The notes: generated from the letters alone by a model not told the origin. A stretch of 52,889 nucleotides of DNA from Halobacteriales archaeon QH_6_64_20 (GCA_003021235.1 PXQR01000111.1:27454-80342); one strand, 5' to 3'. Shown: positions 42,483-52,889, counted from the first letter of the stretch. Numbers and translations: made by a program.

Positions 42483-43815
42483 ATGCGAGAGACCTCGATC
42501 GACGCCGTCGTGGGACGCGCCTGGTGCGACGACTTCCCGTGGGATTTTCTCACCGCGCTCACCGAGATCGGCGACCGCTCGGGTGGTGGGCCGGGCGAAC
42601 GCCGCGCCGCCGACCTCCTCGTCGAGGCGCTCGAAAGCGCCGACGCCGATCCGACCATCGAACCCTTCGAGATGCGCCGCTGGCATCGGGGCGGCGCGTC
42701 GCTTTCGGTTCGCGTACCAGCCGACAACCCAAGCGATCCCGACGGCTTAATCCTCAAACAGGTCATTCAGGGCCCCAGGCCGGCTCGTCGACGTCGGGGA
42801 CGGCACGCCCGACGAGATCGATCGAGCGAACCTACAGGGCGCGATCGCCGTCACCGGGACGACGACGCCGCCGGGCCAACGGTACGTCCACCGGATGGAG
42901 ACGTTCGGCCACGCGATCGAGGCGGGTGCGGTGGGCGTGATCTTCGTCAATCACGTCCCCGGACAACTGCCGCCGACGGGTAGTCTGGAGTTCGATCTCG
43001 AAGCGGATGCGCCGGGCGTCGGCGTCTCCGCGGAAACCGGCGCGTGGCTCCGCGAGTACGCAAATCGGGACGGCGACGCGGTGCTCGACGTCGACGCAAG
43101 TACGGAGGGGGGAACGAGCCGGAACGTCTCGGGTACGCTCGGACCCGACAGCGACGAGGAGGTGGTGGTGCTTGCCCACTACGACGCCCACGACGTCGCC
43201 GAGGGCGCGCTCGATAACGGCTGTGGGGCCGCCGTGCTCGTGGCTGTTGCCCGCCTGCTCGCGCGATTCGATCTCGACATCCGGGTCAGGGTCGTTGCGA
43301 CGAGCTGTGAGGAACTCGGGTTGATCGGTGCCGAAACCCTCGCCGACTCGCTCGACCTCGATCGGGTGAAGACGGTCGTCAACATCGACGGTGCCGGACG
43401 CTTTCGGGACCTACGGGCGCTCACCCATGGCTCGGAGGACCTGTCCGACCTCGTGACCCGCGTGCTCGACGACGCGGGCCACCCGCTCGTTCTCGAAGCG
43501 TCGCCCCATCCCTACAGCGATCACTGGCCCTTCTTGCGGGCGGGAGTGCCCGCGCTCCAGTTCCACAGCGAGCGCCCGAACGCGACCGGCCAGTGGGAAC
43601 GGGGCTGGACCCATACCCGCGCGGACACCCGCGAGAAGGTCGATCGCCGAAACCTCCGCGAGCACGCGATCCTCGCCACGCTCGTCGTCCGCGAACTGGC
43701 GAGCGGGGACGTCGAAATCGATCGCGTGCCGCCCGCCGAAACCCGCGAATGCTTGGGGGAGGCCGGCGCGGAACCCGGGATGCGTGCGGCGAGGATTTGG
43801 CCCGACGACTGGTGA
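42483..43815 (+). pseudogene. M28-family aminopeptidase disrupted by an indel near 42740-42785
   Basis: N-part MRETSIDAVVGRAWCDDFPWDFLTALTEIGDRSGGGPGERRAADLLVEAL in frame 1; C-part GRLVDVGDGTPDEIDRANLQGAIAVTG...VVVLAHYDAHDVAEGALDNGCGAAVLVAVARLL...TSCEELGLIGAETLAD in another frame. Confidence 0.78.
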
Positions 43816-43897
43816 GATGCCGGCCTCAGACGTTAAATACCGACGGCGACCGGCCGACTATCACAACCGACTCGCCAGTGGGCGTCGTAGAACGGCT

Positions 43898-44305
43898 ATG
43901 ACTCCCGGTGGCTGTCCGCACTGTGGCGCGCCGTATCGAAAGACCGTCTCGGCCGACGAGGATACCCTCGGCGAACTCGCCCTCCCCGGCGAGGAGTACG
44001 CCGCAGTCTGTTACAACGTCCGCGCCCGAGCGGAAGCCTATCTCGGCTTCACTCTCTACTTCCACCCGGCTACCGTTCACGCGGTCGAGACGCGTCCCGA
44101 GAATGCCATGGACCCCGAGGAAGACGAACGGACGGACCGAGTGCCGGAGTGGTCCCGCGAGGACGTCTATGCCTCGATGGCGACCGCACGCTCACACCGC
44201 GATCGTCTCTCGCGCTGCGACGGCGTCGCCGCCAGGATACGCGACCTCCCGCTATCTCACGCGCGATTGTTACCGGAGAACCGACCGCGGGAACCGCTAT
44301 CGTGA
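43898..44305 (+). CDS. conserved haloarchaeal protein with N-terminal zinc-binding CPHC motif
   Basis: MTPGGCPHCGAPYRKTVSADEDTLGELALPGEEYAAVCYNVRARAEAYLGFTLYFH. Confidence 0.6.
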   Translation: MTPGGCPHCGAPYRKTVSADEDTLGELALPGEEYAAVCYNVRARAEAYLGFTLYFHPATVHAVETRPENAMDPEEDERTDRVPEWSREDVYASMATARSHRDRLSRCDGVAARIRDLPLSHARLLPENRPREPLS

Positions 44306-44378
44306 TTCAAGGGCACTGAGCAAGTAACGTACAACCAGTTTTGGCGGAGTTCGACTCTCGCTCGCTGTCATCGGTCGA

Positions 44379-45182
44379 CTATCGGATGCGGCTACCGATC
44401 GTGCCGGCCACGCGCGCTCGCGTCTCGTGTTCGACTCGCCGTGCCTCGAAGACGTCACGGGCGCTCGTTGCCGCCTCCTCGTCGATCTCGAACTCGACGC
44501 CGGGATACGTAACACTCGTGAGCACGAGCGGAGCCGGGGAACTCGGCCCGATCCCCGCCGGGCCGTCGAGCGGCTCGGCCGAGAGCACCCGCTCGACGCG
44601 CGAGAACGGTAGCTCGCCGCTCGCTACACCCGCTATCAGCGCCACGAGCCGGCGAACCAGCTGTCGGGAGAAACCACCGGCGCGGAACCGGAGGCGGAGG
44701 TATCGGCCGTCCTCTTCGACGTCCGTTTCGAGGGTTCGTGTCGTGTTCCGGTCGTCGGGCGTCAAATCGTAGAAATCGTGCGTGCCCGAGAGCGCATCGA
44801 GGACTTCCCTCGCTCGTTCCGTCTCGACGTCGGGCGCGTGGAGGTGGTAAGTATACTCTCGAGCCATCGCGTCGTGGGTCGCGTGAAAACCGGGTGAAAC
44901 CTCAGCGGACACCCACGCGCGGACGGAACTCGGGAGTTCGGCGTTCAGCGCTCGCGGCCCGAGCCAGTCGGGACACTCGAAGGCGACGGTCTGAGCAAGT
45001 GCCGAGACGCCCTTATCAGTACGACCGGCGGCGGCGTAGCCCGCGGGCTTCGACGCGCCCTCCGCGAGAAGGTCGAGCGCACTGAGTGCGTCGAACAGCT
45101 CGCCTTCGATCGTCGGGACGTCCGGCTGGCGCTGAAAGCCCCGGTAGCCCTGTCCGTCGTACGCGAGGCGAAAGGCACGCAT
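44379..45182 (-). CDS. truA: tRNA pseudouridine synthase A
   Basis: MRAFRLAYDGQGYRGFQRQPDVPTIEGELFDAL...AAGRTDKGVSALAQTVAFE...GFSRQLVRRLVALI. Confidence 0.93.
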   Translation of the reverse strand: MRAFRLAYDGQGYRGFQRQPDVPTIEGELFDALSALDLLAEGASKPAGYAAAGRTDKGVSALAQTVAFECPDWLGPRALNAELPSSVRAWVSAEVSPGFHATHDAMAREYTYHLHAPDVETERAREVLDALSGTHDFYDLTPDDRNTTRTLETDVEEDGRYLRLRFRAGGFSRQLVRRLVALIAGVASGELPFSRVERVLSAEPLDGPAGIGPSSPAPLVLTSVTYPGVEFEIDEEAATSARDVFEARRVEHETRARVAGTIGSRIR

Positions 45183-45187
45183 CCCGT

Positions 45188-46504
45188 TCAGGAGTCGTCG
45201 GCGAAGGTTCCGTAGGTCGGCCGGTCGCCCTCGCCGGGGAAGCTCTCGACCGGAGCCGTGGTCTGGTCGCCGCTTTCCATCTCTTTTACCGTCACGACGC
45301 CGTCTGCGAGGTCCTGCTCGCCGACAACGACGACGGTCTCGGCACCGATCGAGTCCGCATAGCCCATCTGAGCCCCGAAGCTCCGGCCCGAAACGTCGGT
45401 TTCGGTAACGTGTCCCCGCGATCGAAGCTCGCGGGTGATCCGTGCGGCTTGCGTTCGGACCTCCTCGGCGTCGCCGACGCGAAGCACGTAGTAGTCGGTC
45501 TCGATCGGATCGTCGGGCCACACCCCGGCACGCTTCAAGAGCAATCCTAGTGGTGCGAGCCCCGGCGCGACGCCCACCGCGGGAGTCGGCTGGCCCCCGA
45601 CGCTCTCGATGAGGTCGTCGTACCGGCCGCCGCCGAACACCGACCTCGATACCTCGCCCGTCGAGTCGAAGCACTCGAAGACCACCCCCGTATAGTAATC
45701 GAGCCCGCGGGCGGTATCGAGCGAGAGGGTGAGGTACTCCCCCACGCCGAAGTCCTCGGCGGCCGCGAGCACCGCTTCGAGGTTCGAGACCGCCTCGTCC
45801 ACCCAGTCGGTATCGGCGAACGAACGGACCTCTCCTACGTCACCGGCCGAAAGCACCGCGTCGAACTCCCGTGCACCCTCCCGATCGAGGCCGGCGGCTT
45901 CGAGCAAGTCGTAGTACTCGGCCGTCTCGATCTTCTCGCGCTTGTCGACCGCGCGGATCGCTTCGGTCGTTCGAACCCCCGGATCGATCGATTCGAGGAG
46001 GCCACCCAGGATATCGCGGTGAGAAACCCGGAACTCGAAGTCCTCGCTCCCCAATCCGAGGTCGGTCAGCGCGTCGGCGGCGAAGGCGAGTACCTCGGCG
46101 TCGGCTTCCGGAGCACCGGACCCGAATATGTCGGCGTTCAGTTGGTAGAACTCCCGGTACCTCCCTTGCTGGACCTGTTCGTAGCGCCAGAAGGGGCGCG
46201 TCGAGAACCACTTGATCGGTTTCGCGAGTTCCTGTTGCTTGGCGACGATCATCCGTGCGACCGTCGGCGTGAGTTCGGGCGTGAGCGCGAGTCGGCGGCC
46301 GCCCTTGTCCTCGAAGCTGTATAGTTCGTCGACGATCTCCTCGCCGCTCTTGTCGATATAGAGGTCGGCCCCCTCGATCGCCGGCGTCCCGATCTCGCGG
46401 AAACCGTAGCGGCGGGCGACGGCTTCGAGCGAATCGATGACGCGCCGGCGCGCGCGCATCTCGTCGGGGTAGAAATCCCGGACGCCCTTCACGTGGTCGT
46501 ACAT
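45188..46504 (-). CDS. hisS: histidyl-tRNA synthetase
   Basis: VKGVRDFYPDEMRARRRVIDSLEAVARRYGFREIGTPAIE...RFWRYEQVQQGRYREFYQLNADIFG...GGGRYDDLI. Confidence 0.96.
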   Translation of the reverse strand: MYDHVKGVRDFYPDEMRARRRVIDSLEAVARRYGFREIGTPAIEGADLYIDKSGEEIVDELYSFEDKGGRRLALTPELTPTVARMIVAKQQELAKPIKWFSTRPFWRYEQVQQGRYREFYQLNADIFGSGAPEADAEVLAFAADALTDLGLGSEDFEFRVSHRDILGGLLESIDPGVRTTEAIRAVDKREKIETAEYYDLLEAAGLDREGAREFDAVLSAGDVGEVRSFADTDWVDEAVSNLEAVLAAAEDFGVGEYLTLSLDTARGLDYYTGVVFECFDSTGEVSRSVFGGGRYDDLIESVGGQPTPAVGVAPGLAPLGLLLKRAGVWPDDPIETDYYVLRVGDAEEVRTQAARITRELRSRGHVTETDVSGRSFGAQMGYADSIGAETVVVVGEQDLADGVVTVKEMESGDQTTAPVESFPGEGDRPTYGTFADDS

Positions 46505-46655
46505 GGCTGTGGGTTACCGAGCGGATGGGTTGGCCCTTTCGTTCGTCGTTCGCTGTTGTGACAGTACTGTGTGGTCCGGCCCACTAACGCACCGACGCGA
46601 AGCGGGTCGCGTCGCAGCGACATCGACTCTCAATGATCGAGGCGATCGGGGCCGA

Positions 46656-47369
46656 TCAGGTATCGGTCTCGTCGTCGCCGGCAGTCACGCCGCTGGTCAC
46701 GAGCGCACTCACTGCCTCCTCGACGGTCATGTTGACGTCGTAGGTCCGCTCGCGGGGAACGTAGGTCAGAAAGCCGCCCATCACCGGGTTCGGCGCGAGC
46801 GGGACGAACAGCGTCACCATTTCCGACTCGCCGGCGGCCCGTTCGATCGCGCTGATGGATTCGGCGGTGACGAACGCGATCGAATACGCACCTTCGTGGG
46901 GGAACTCGACGAGTCGCACCTCCTGGAAACTGTCGGTGTCGCTTTCGACGAGCACGTCGCTCATCCGCCGGAAGCTCGTATACACGGTCCCGATGCCGGG
47001 AATCGCCTCCATCCCGGCGTGAAAACCGCTCGCGAGCCGTTCGCTCGACGTCGATTCGGCGACGAACCCGATCACGAGCACGACACCGACGAGCGAGAGT
47101 ATCGAGGCGAACTGGATGAACCACGCCGGCGGCGTGTCGGCGAAGACCACGTTCACCGCATTGACGATCGGCGTGAGCACGTTCGCAAGGAAGTTGAGCG
47201 CGAAGGTCACGACGAACAGCGTGACGACGGTCGGGATCGCAAGCGCGCTCCCGGCGAGCAACCATCGGCGAAGCGAGTCGACGATCGATCCGTCCGGATC
47301 GGCGTCGGAATCGGAGCCGGGACCGGGATCGGAGTTCGAACGGGAGGGAGCGGTCGTCGTGTTCGACAT
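46656..47369 (-). CDS. DUF502-family membrane protein
   Basis: LRRWLLAGSALAIPTVVTLFVVTFALNFLANVL...GFHAGMEAIPGIGTVYTSFRRMSDVLVESDTDSFQEVRLVEFPHEGAYSIAFVT...VPLAPNPVMGGFLTYVP. Confidence 0.88.
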   Translation of the reverse strand: MSNTTTAPSRSNSDPGPGSDSDADPDGSIVDSLRRWLLAGSALAIPTVVTLFVVTFALNFLANVLTPIVNAVNVVFADTPPAWFIQFASILSLVGVVLVIGFVAESTSSERLASGFHAGMEAIPGIGTVYTSFRRMSDVLVESDTDSFQEVRLVEFPHEGAYSIAFVTAESISAIERAAGESEMVTLFVPLAPNPVMGGFLTYVPRERTYDVNMTVEEAVSALVTSGVTAGDDETDT

Positions 47370-47484
47370 GTAAACATATACTCGACGGTCGGAAAGAGTG
47401 TTATGGGCGCGATAGCAACCCAGCGATTCGAGGCGGCCGCTATTATCGTTCTGTCGCTGGAATACGAGCCGACTTTTCAGTGAA

Positions 47485-47844
47485 CTACCGCCGTCGGATG
47501 TTGTACTCCTGGGAGTCGGGTTTCAGTTCCTGAAGGAGGTCACGCATCTGGTCCTCGTCGATCTGGTCGCCGAGCCGGCCGCTCCGGGCGAGCGCGAGCA
47601 CCTGTTGTTCGACCTGATCGGCGAAGTCGGGTTTGGACATCCGCACCGAATTGAGCCGCTTTCTCGCCCCATCGGTGAGGTGCTTGCGGAGCTGAGCCTT
47701 TTTTTGTGCTTCTGCCTGCTCGCGTTGGGCCTGCTGGGCCTCGCGGGCGGCTTCCGAATCCCCGCCACCCTGTTGTTCCTGAAGCTGTTCGAGCCGTTCC
47801 CGTCGGAGCTGTTCGATGTCTTCCTCGCTTCCGTCGCCGCTCAT
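47485..47844 (-). CDS. PDCD5/TFAR19-family DNA-binding protein
   Basis: [27 protein letters not shown]...[52 protein letters not shown]. Confidence 0.93.
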   Translation of the reverse strand: MSGDGSEEDIEQLRRERLEQLQEQQGGGDSEAAREAQQAQREQAEAQKKAQLRKHLTDGARKRLNSVRMSKPDFADQVEQQVLALARSGRLGDQIDEDQMRDLLQELKPDSQEYNIRRR

Positions 47845-48052
47845 ACCTCCACTTGGGGCCACACGAGTAAAAAACCACACGGAGCGCGTAGGCTCGAACC
47901 CGCTCGTGCGGGACGACTACCCCGTCCTTTCGATCCGGCCGGTCCCGACGTCGGATGATCGAGTCCTCGGTGTGGTCGATCCGATGGAACTGCACCGACC
48001 GTATCGGCCGTACCGGGCATATCGACCGTACTGGCCGGCGACGACCGTATGC

Positions 48053-49093
48053 TTACAGCAACTCGCCCGTCGCGACCGGGATCACCCGGCCGCCTACGTA
48101 CACGTCGATCACGGTCTCGCTTCCGTTGCTTCCGTCGCTTCCGTTGCTTCCGTCGCTTCCGTTGCTTCCGTCGCTTCCGTTGCTTCCGTCCTCGCTTTCG
48201 TTCTCGTTTCCCGTGCCGTCGACGTCCTCGGACCCCGATCCGTCCGCCGCGTCCTCGGTGCGGAGATAGAGCAACGACGGCCGATCGAGTTCGTAGCCCT
48301 GTTCGACGCGGACGTCGATCGCCGGCGAGCCGAAAAAGCGCTTGCGGGCGAGGTAGGCTGCGAGACAACCGTTCGACGAGCCGGTTGCGGGGTCCTCGGG
48401 AACCCCGTGAACCGGCGCGAACACCCGAACGTGCAGGTCGTTGTCGCTCTCGACGGTCTCGGGACAGAAGACCAGGACAGTTTCAGCGTCGCTCGCCTCG
48501 ATCAGCTCCCGATAGTGCTCGTCGTCGATCCGTGCCCGCCGGACGGCGTCGAGCGACCGGCACGCGAGAACGAGCGTCGGCAGTCCCGTCGAGACGACCC
48601 GGGGCGCGAACTCCCCGTCGAGATCCGGTTCGTCGAGGTTCACCGCCCTCGCCGCGAGTACGGGCTCGACCCGCTCGCCGAAGGAGGGGTCGGGCTGGCG
48701 CATCCAGAACAGCTCGTCGTCGCCCTCGCCCTCGATCGTTACCGGCACCTCCCCGACGCCGAGCGAGAGCGCGATCTCGTCGCCCGGTTCGTCGGTTTCC
48801 CCGTCTCCGTCCTCAGCACTGTCGAGAACCCGCTCGCGGAGTACGGACGCGGTGCCGAGCGTCGGGTGGCCGGCGAAGGGCAGTTCGGTCTCAGGCGTGA
48901 AGATTCGTACCGGATAGCCCTCCCCGGTCGGCGTCGCCGATTCGATAAAGGTCGTCTCCGAGTAGTCCATCTCCGCTGCGATCCGTTGCATCTCGCTGTC
49001 GGAGAGGTCCCCGGCATCCCACACGACGGCTAACTGATTGCCCGTGTACCGTTCCTCGGCGAAGACGTCGACGATGTGAAAGGGACGAGACAT
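48053..49093 (-). CDS. PhzF-family isomerase/epimerase with low-complexity GSNGSD insert
   Basis: [46 protein letters not shown]...[16 protein letters not shown]...[17 protein letters not shown]. Confidence 0.93.
   Translation of the reverse strand: MSRPFHIVDVFAEERYTGNQLAVVWDAGDLSDSEMQRIAAEMDYSETTFIESATPTGEGYPVRIFTPETELPFAGHPTLGTASVLRERVLDSAEDGDGETDEPGDEIALSLGVGEVPVTIEGEGDDELFWMRQPDPSFGERVEPVLAARAVNLDEPDLDGEFAPRVVSTGLPTLVLACRSLDAVRRARIDDEHYRELIEASDAETVLVFCPETVESDNDLHVRVFAPVHGVPEDPATGSSNGCLAAYLARKRFFGSPAIDVRVEQGYELDRPSLLYLRTEDAADGSGSEDVDGTGNENESEDGSNGSDGSNGSDGSNGSDGSNGSETVIDVYVGGRVIPVATGELL
48118..48189. repeat. four perfect tandem copies of an 18-bp unit (cgcttccgttgcttccgt)
   Basis: Units begin at 48118, 48136, 48154 and 48172; encode (GSNGSD)n in the PhzF ORF. 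Confidence 0.95.
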
Positions 49094-49158
49094 GGGGCAA
49101 GGCGTCGACCCGTAGCGACGAAAGCCTCGGGCCTCGGCTTCACGTTCGGCCGACCTAC

Positions 49159-49614
49159 TCAGGCGTAGCGTTCGAGTTCCGGACGGTCGAGGTCCTCTAA
49201 GACTTCGCCGGCGGTCTCGTCGAGCAGTGCTCGTCCGTCCGCGGAGATCCGTCGGCCCTCGCCCTCGGCGTGGTCGACGTAGCCCGCTTCCTCTAACTGC
49301 TGGAGGATCGTGCGAACGATCTTTCCGCTTCCCTGCGTCGAGCGCGGCGGGGCGGTGCGATACCTGGTCGAGCCCTGCTTCGTGCCGCCGTACTCGCTAC
49401 GCAAGCGCTCGACGCCGATCGGACCGGATTTCGCGACCTTCCTGAGCACGCTCGCGGCGCGTCGTTCCCAGAAGTCGGCCTCTTCGGGTGGGAGTTCGCG
49501 GCCGGCGCCGGTCTTCGCGAAGGTCGCCCACGGCGGTGCGTCTACGTCCTCGGCGAGACGCTCGGCCAGCACCTCGTAGAGCGCGTCGGCCGGCACGTCG
49601 TAGAACGTCGTCAT
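49159..49614 (-). CDS. rps19e: 30S ribosomal protein S19e
   Basis: MTTFYDVPADALYEVLAERLAEDVDAPPWATFAKTGAGRELPPEEADFWERRAASVLRKVAKSGPIGVERLRSEYGG. Confidence 0.96.
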   Translation of the reverse strand: MTTFYDVPADALYEVLAERLAEDVDAPPWATFAKTGAGRELPPEEADFWERRAASVLRKVAKSGPIGVERLRSEYGGTKQGSTRYRTAPPRSTQGSGKIVRTILQQLEEAGYVDHAEGEGRRISADGRALLDETAGEVLEDLDRPELERYA

Positions 49615-49777
49615 AGGTGAAAATAGCTCGACGGCGAAACTTAACCTCGTCGTCTCGACCCCGCTTTTCGCCGGTGTTACCGTCGCCGTTGTCGTTGTCG
49701 TCGTTGTCGCTACCGTTTAGCGCCGTCGCCATCGCTGTCGTTAGCCGTCAGCGTTACTGTCGCCGCCGAGCGTTCTC

Positions 49778-50797
49778 TCAGGCCTCGGCGCGGTTGACGC
49801 CGAGCGCCGCGGCGGTACCCCCGCCGACGACGGTCGGCAACACGTACGTTGCCCCGCGATGGATCGCCACGGCGGCGGTCGCGGTCGCCGAATCGATGCC
49901 GAAGGCCACCAGCAGGAGAATCAACACCGCCTCGACGCCGCCCAACCCGCCCGGAAGGGGAGTGATACCGGCGATCGCGCCGACGGGAATGGCGACGAGC
50001 ACGACCGCGAAGTTCGCGCTCACTCCGAGTGCGAACAACGAGAGCCACAGCGACGTGGCGAGTCCGATCCAGCCGAGCGTCGAGAAGCCGAGCGCCAGCG
50101 CCAGCGTCTCCCGATCGCCGGCCACCCGATCGACGGCGGTGAAAAAGCCCTCGACCCGTGCTTCGAGCGCTCCGGCCTCGGGCGGCGACAGTCGGGGGAC
50201 GAGTTTTCCGAGCGCCTGAAGCACCGGCGTCAGCACGTCGATCGTTCGCGCCTCGATAGCGTAGCGGTGGCGCCATCCCAGAAAGGCACACACCGGAAGC
50301 GCGATCGCGATCGCGACGACTGCGGCGGCCGCGAATTCGAGCCGGCGGCCGAGCGTGATCGTCGCGGCGAAATAGCTCACTCCGACGAGGGCGAGCATCG
50401 TCGAGGGCACGAAGTTGAGCGCGTCGACGCTCGCGATCGCCGCCAGTCCCGTCTCGTACTCGCTCCGGGAGGCCCGCGAGATCAGCAGGGCAGAAACCGG
50501 CTCGCCGCCGGCTTGGCCGAAGGGCGTGACGTTGTTCGCAAAGGTCGCTGCGGCGTAGACGAACACGGCCGTCGGCGCAGTGATCGTCGCGCCGAGCGCC
50601 GTGAGTACAGTTCGGAGCGACAGTCCCCACGCCGACAGCCACGCGATCGCGACCGCCCCGATACCGAAGAGGACGCTCGTCCGTGCGTTGACCAACGCCG
50701 TGAGCACCTCGCCGATGCCGACGAACCAGAAGAGCACCGCGAGAACGACGAGCGCGCCACAGAAGCCGACGATCGTCGCTCTGAGATCGCCGTTCAT
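49778..50797 (-). CDS. lysylphosphatidylglycerol synthase/UPF0104-type flippase-like membrane protein
   Basis: NNVTPFGQAGGEPVSALLISRASRSEYETGLAAI...GVSANFAVVLVAIPVGAIAGITPLPGGLGGVEAVLI. Confidence 0.85.
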   Translation of the reverse strand: MNGDLRATIVGFCGALVVLAVLFWFVGIGEVLTALVNARTSVLFGIGAVAIAWLSAWGLSLRTVLTALGATITAPTAVFVYAAATFANNVTPFGQAGGEPVSALLISRASRSEYETGLAAIASVDALNFVPSTMLALVGVSYFAATITLGRRLEFAAAAVVAIAIALPVCAFLGWRHRYAIEARTIDVLTPVLQALGKLVPRLSPPEAGALEARVEGFFTAVDRVAGDRETLALALGFSTLGWIGLATSLWLSLFALGVSANFAVVLVAIPVGAIAGITPLPGGLGGVEAVLILLLVAFGIDSATATAAVAIHRGATYVLPTVVGGGTAAALGVNRAEA

Positions 50798-50941
50798 TGC
50801 TCTCCCAACGACTGTACTCGGCTTGAACCCTCCGAAACGTAATTACCGTGTCCTATCGGCGTTCCGACCCGGCTCCGACCGACGGGGACCGCCGGATCGG
50901 ACCGACCCGGTTTTTGTCCTCCACGCGTCGGTGAAGTACAT

Positions 50942-51814
50942 ATGAACGAACGGGATGCACTGCAATCGATCGCGGCGTGGCTCCCGGCCGCCGGCGACGA
51001 CGCGGCGGTCGTCGGCGAGAACGTGCTCACGACCGACATGCTCCACGCGAGCACCGACTTCCCTGCAGGCGTCACCCGCTACACCGCGGGCTGGCGATCG
51101 GTCGCCGCGTCCCTGTCCGACGTCGCGGCGATGGGCGCACAAGCAGTCGCGAGCGTCGCGGTCTACGGTGCCCCGGCGTTCGACGAAACCGAACTCTCGG
51201 ATTTCGTCGCGGGCGCACGGGACGCCTGTGAAGCCGTCGGCGCGGCGTACGTCGGGGGCGACCTCGACACTCACGAGGAGTTCACCGTGTCGACGACGGT
51301 GCTCGGACGGGTCGACGAACCGGTCTTCCGGTCGGGCGCGTCGCCGGGCGACCGACTCTATACCACCGGCACGCTCGGACGGAGTGCGGTAGCACTCGGG
51401 CTGTTCGAGGCCGGCGACCCCGAGCGGGCGAACGACCTGTTTCGGTTCACCCCGCGCGTCGAGGCGGGAACCGCGCTTCGCCCGCACGCGAGCGCGATGA
51501 TGGATATAAGCGACGGGCTCGCCCGCTCCGTACACCAACTGGCCGACGCGAGCGATTGTGGGTTCGACGTCGAGTCGCCGCTCCCGATCGATGACCGCCT
51601 GGGCGAGGTCATCGACGACGCCGCCGAGGCCCGTGAACAGGGAATCACCTTCGGCGAGGACTTCGAACTCCTCGTGACGGTCCCCGAGAGCGCGACCGCC
51701 GCCGTCGAGTCCGCGTCGCTTCCGACCGCCCTTACTCCGATCGGCCGCGCCGTCGGTGAGGGAATAACGCTCGACGGCGACGCGCTCGGCGATCGTGGGT
51801 ACACCCACGGATAG
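50942..51814 (+). CDS. thiL: thiamine-monophosphate kinase
   Basis: GDDAAVVGENVLTTDMLHASTDFPAGVTRYTAGWRSVAASLSDVAAMGA...YVGGDLDTH...MMDISDGLARSVHQLADAS...GEDFELLVTVP. Confidence 0.93.
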   Translation: MNERDALQSIAAWLPAAGDDAAVVGENVLTTDMLHASTDFPAGVTRYTAGWRSVAASLSDVAAMGAQAVASVAVYGAPAFDETELSDFVAGARDACEAVGAAYVGGDLDTHEEFTVSTTVLGRVDEPVFRSGASPGDRLYTTGTLGRSAVALGLFEAGDPERANDLFRFTPRVEAGTALRPHASAMMDISDGLARSVHQLADASDCGFDVESPLPIDDRLGEVIDDAAEAREQGITFGEDFELLVTVPESATAAVESASLPTALTPIGRAVGEGITLDGDALGDRGYTHG

Positions 51815-51989
51815 AGCGGAGCGGTCGGCGAAACCGAACTCTCGGAAATTCTATATCGAAACGACGATTGACGGGTGCCACGACACCGACTCGTGAGCCG
51901 ATCGTTGGGGGCCCGACTGCCGGCGCGTTCGGCCCTCGGTCGTCGGGCGGGAACGCTCCGGATCGACCCCGTTCTCCGAAACCGAACGA

Positions 51990-52811
51990 TCACTCCTCGG
52001 CGGCGTCGACGACCTCGTAGCCGAGGTTCGCCTCGCGGAGCCGGTTGGCGTGTGCCGATAGCTCGCTCGTGACCGCGATCAACAACACGTCGAGGCTCTT
52101 CGTCGCCGCTCTCGGACGGCGTGGGGCGTCCCGAACCAGGCGTCGGGTTCGATCGACGCCCGGCGGGCCGCGACGAGCGTTTCGATCCCGGCGGTCGCGA
52201 CCAGATCGCGACTCGCGGCGAGGTCCGCGAGCACCGCCGTGTCGGCCGCGTCGCTCCCGCCCTCTCGTGTGGGAGGAATCGAGACGACCGTCACCGTCCC
52301 GAGATCGTAGTCGAGCACGCCCTCGGAGTTCGTCACCCCGACGTCGCCGCCGGCCTCGGCGTCGGTCACCGCGACCGCGGTCGCACCGCCGTTGTCGTCG
52401 GCCGTCGCTCGGAGTGTGCCCTCACCCATCGTCAACGAGACGAGCTGTCCCTCGTCGATGGGCGTCGTCGCGATCGCCGTCTCGACGTCGACCCGGCCGA
52501 TCACGTCCGTCGAAACGTGCTCGACGAGATCGCGCAACGCGTCGGTCTGTGAGATGAGCCAGTCGACGCCCTCGTTGGTGACCGTATAGCGCCCCCGACC
52601 GCTCGTCTCGACGTAGCCCTCCTCAACGAGGCCTTTGAGGTAGTCGCTCACGGCCTGGGGGGATAACATCGATGGCCTCTGCGATCTCCTGTTGGCTGAC
52701 CGCCGGCTGTCGTTCGGCGATTCCCACTAAGATCTCGTAGCGGGTGGCGTTGCGCTTGCTCCGGAGCACGCCGGCGTTCGCGGCCGCCTCGGCGTTCGCC
52801 TCGCGCGCCAT
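51990..52811 (-). pseudogene. MarR/ArsR-type winged-helix transcriptional regulator, split by two frameshifts
   Basis: MAREANAEAAANAGVLRSKRNATRYEILVGIAERQPAVSQQEIAEAIDV | TPQAVSDYLKGLVEEGYVETSGRGRYTVTNEGVDWL...WFGTPHAVRE | SLDVLLIAVTSELSAHANRLREANLGYEVVDAAEE*. Confidence 0.75.
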
Positions 52812-52889
52812 CGACGGTACTGAGCACCGTTAGTTCAAGTAGCTTCGTGCTATCGCTACTGGACTCGCCTCGAATCGGTCGCTGGCGCT

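Noticed and set aside
47816-49033. 405-aa plus-strand ORF with VASVASVAS repeats
   Set aside because: Antisense to the PhzF gene; the repeats are the reverse reading of the GSNGSD minisatellite.

Overview
This is a high-GC, gene-dense segment that reads as a haloarchaeal (class Halobacteria) chromosome: acidic proteomes, Tat/lipobox secretion signals, and archaeal genes such as pan, nop5/flpA, S19e, PDCD5, archaeal coaD, gch3 and pibD. About 45 coding loci, two tRNA genes (Leu-TAG, Thr-TGT) and one decayed IS1595-like insertion sequence can be supported. Many long ORFs in the supplied track are antisense shadows of real genes. The most striking observation is the LivJ-type ABC solute-binding lipoprotein at 13617-15002, which appears to be circularly permuted. 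After the signal peptide and a Gly/Ser-rich linker comes the usual C-terminal half (GLLVVIGYPESG...AIWEFARQ), then a second linker, then the usual N-terminal half (VQVGILLPETGDLASVGG...SYTSVIEQALSA), then stop. The split point reassembles without obvious loss. Other observations: a frameshifting internal deletion in fibrillarin (flpA); a 24-nt duplication of the tRNA-Leu 3' end beside an IS remnant; a PTPS-fold protein lacking expected zinc-ligand His residues, clustered with a GT4, a methyltransferase and GTP cyclohydrolase III; a sensor kinase whose receiver domain has Glu at the phospho-acceptor Asp position; a four-unit 18-bp coding minisatellite in a PhzF-family gene; and several disrupted genes (HPP, DUF4397-like, M28 peptidase, HTH regulator, pilin). 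The indels could be biological or sequencing errors and need read-level checks. All calls come from reading translations by eye. No database search was run.
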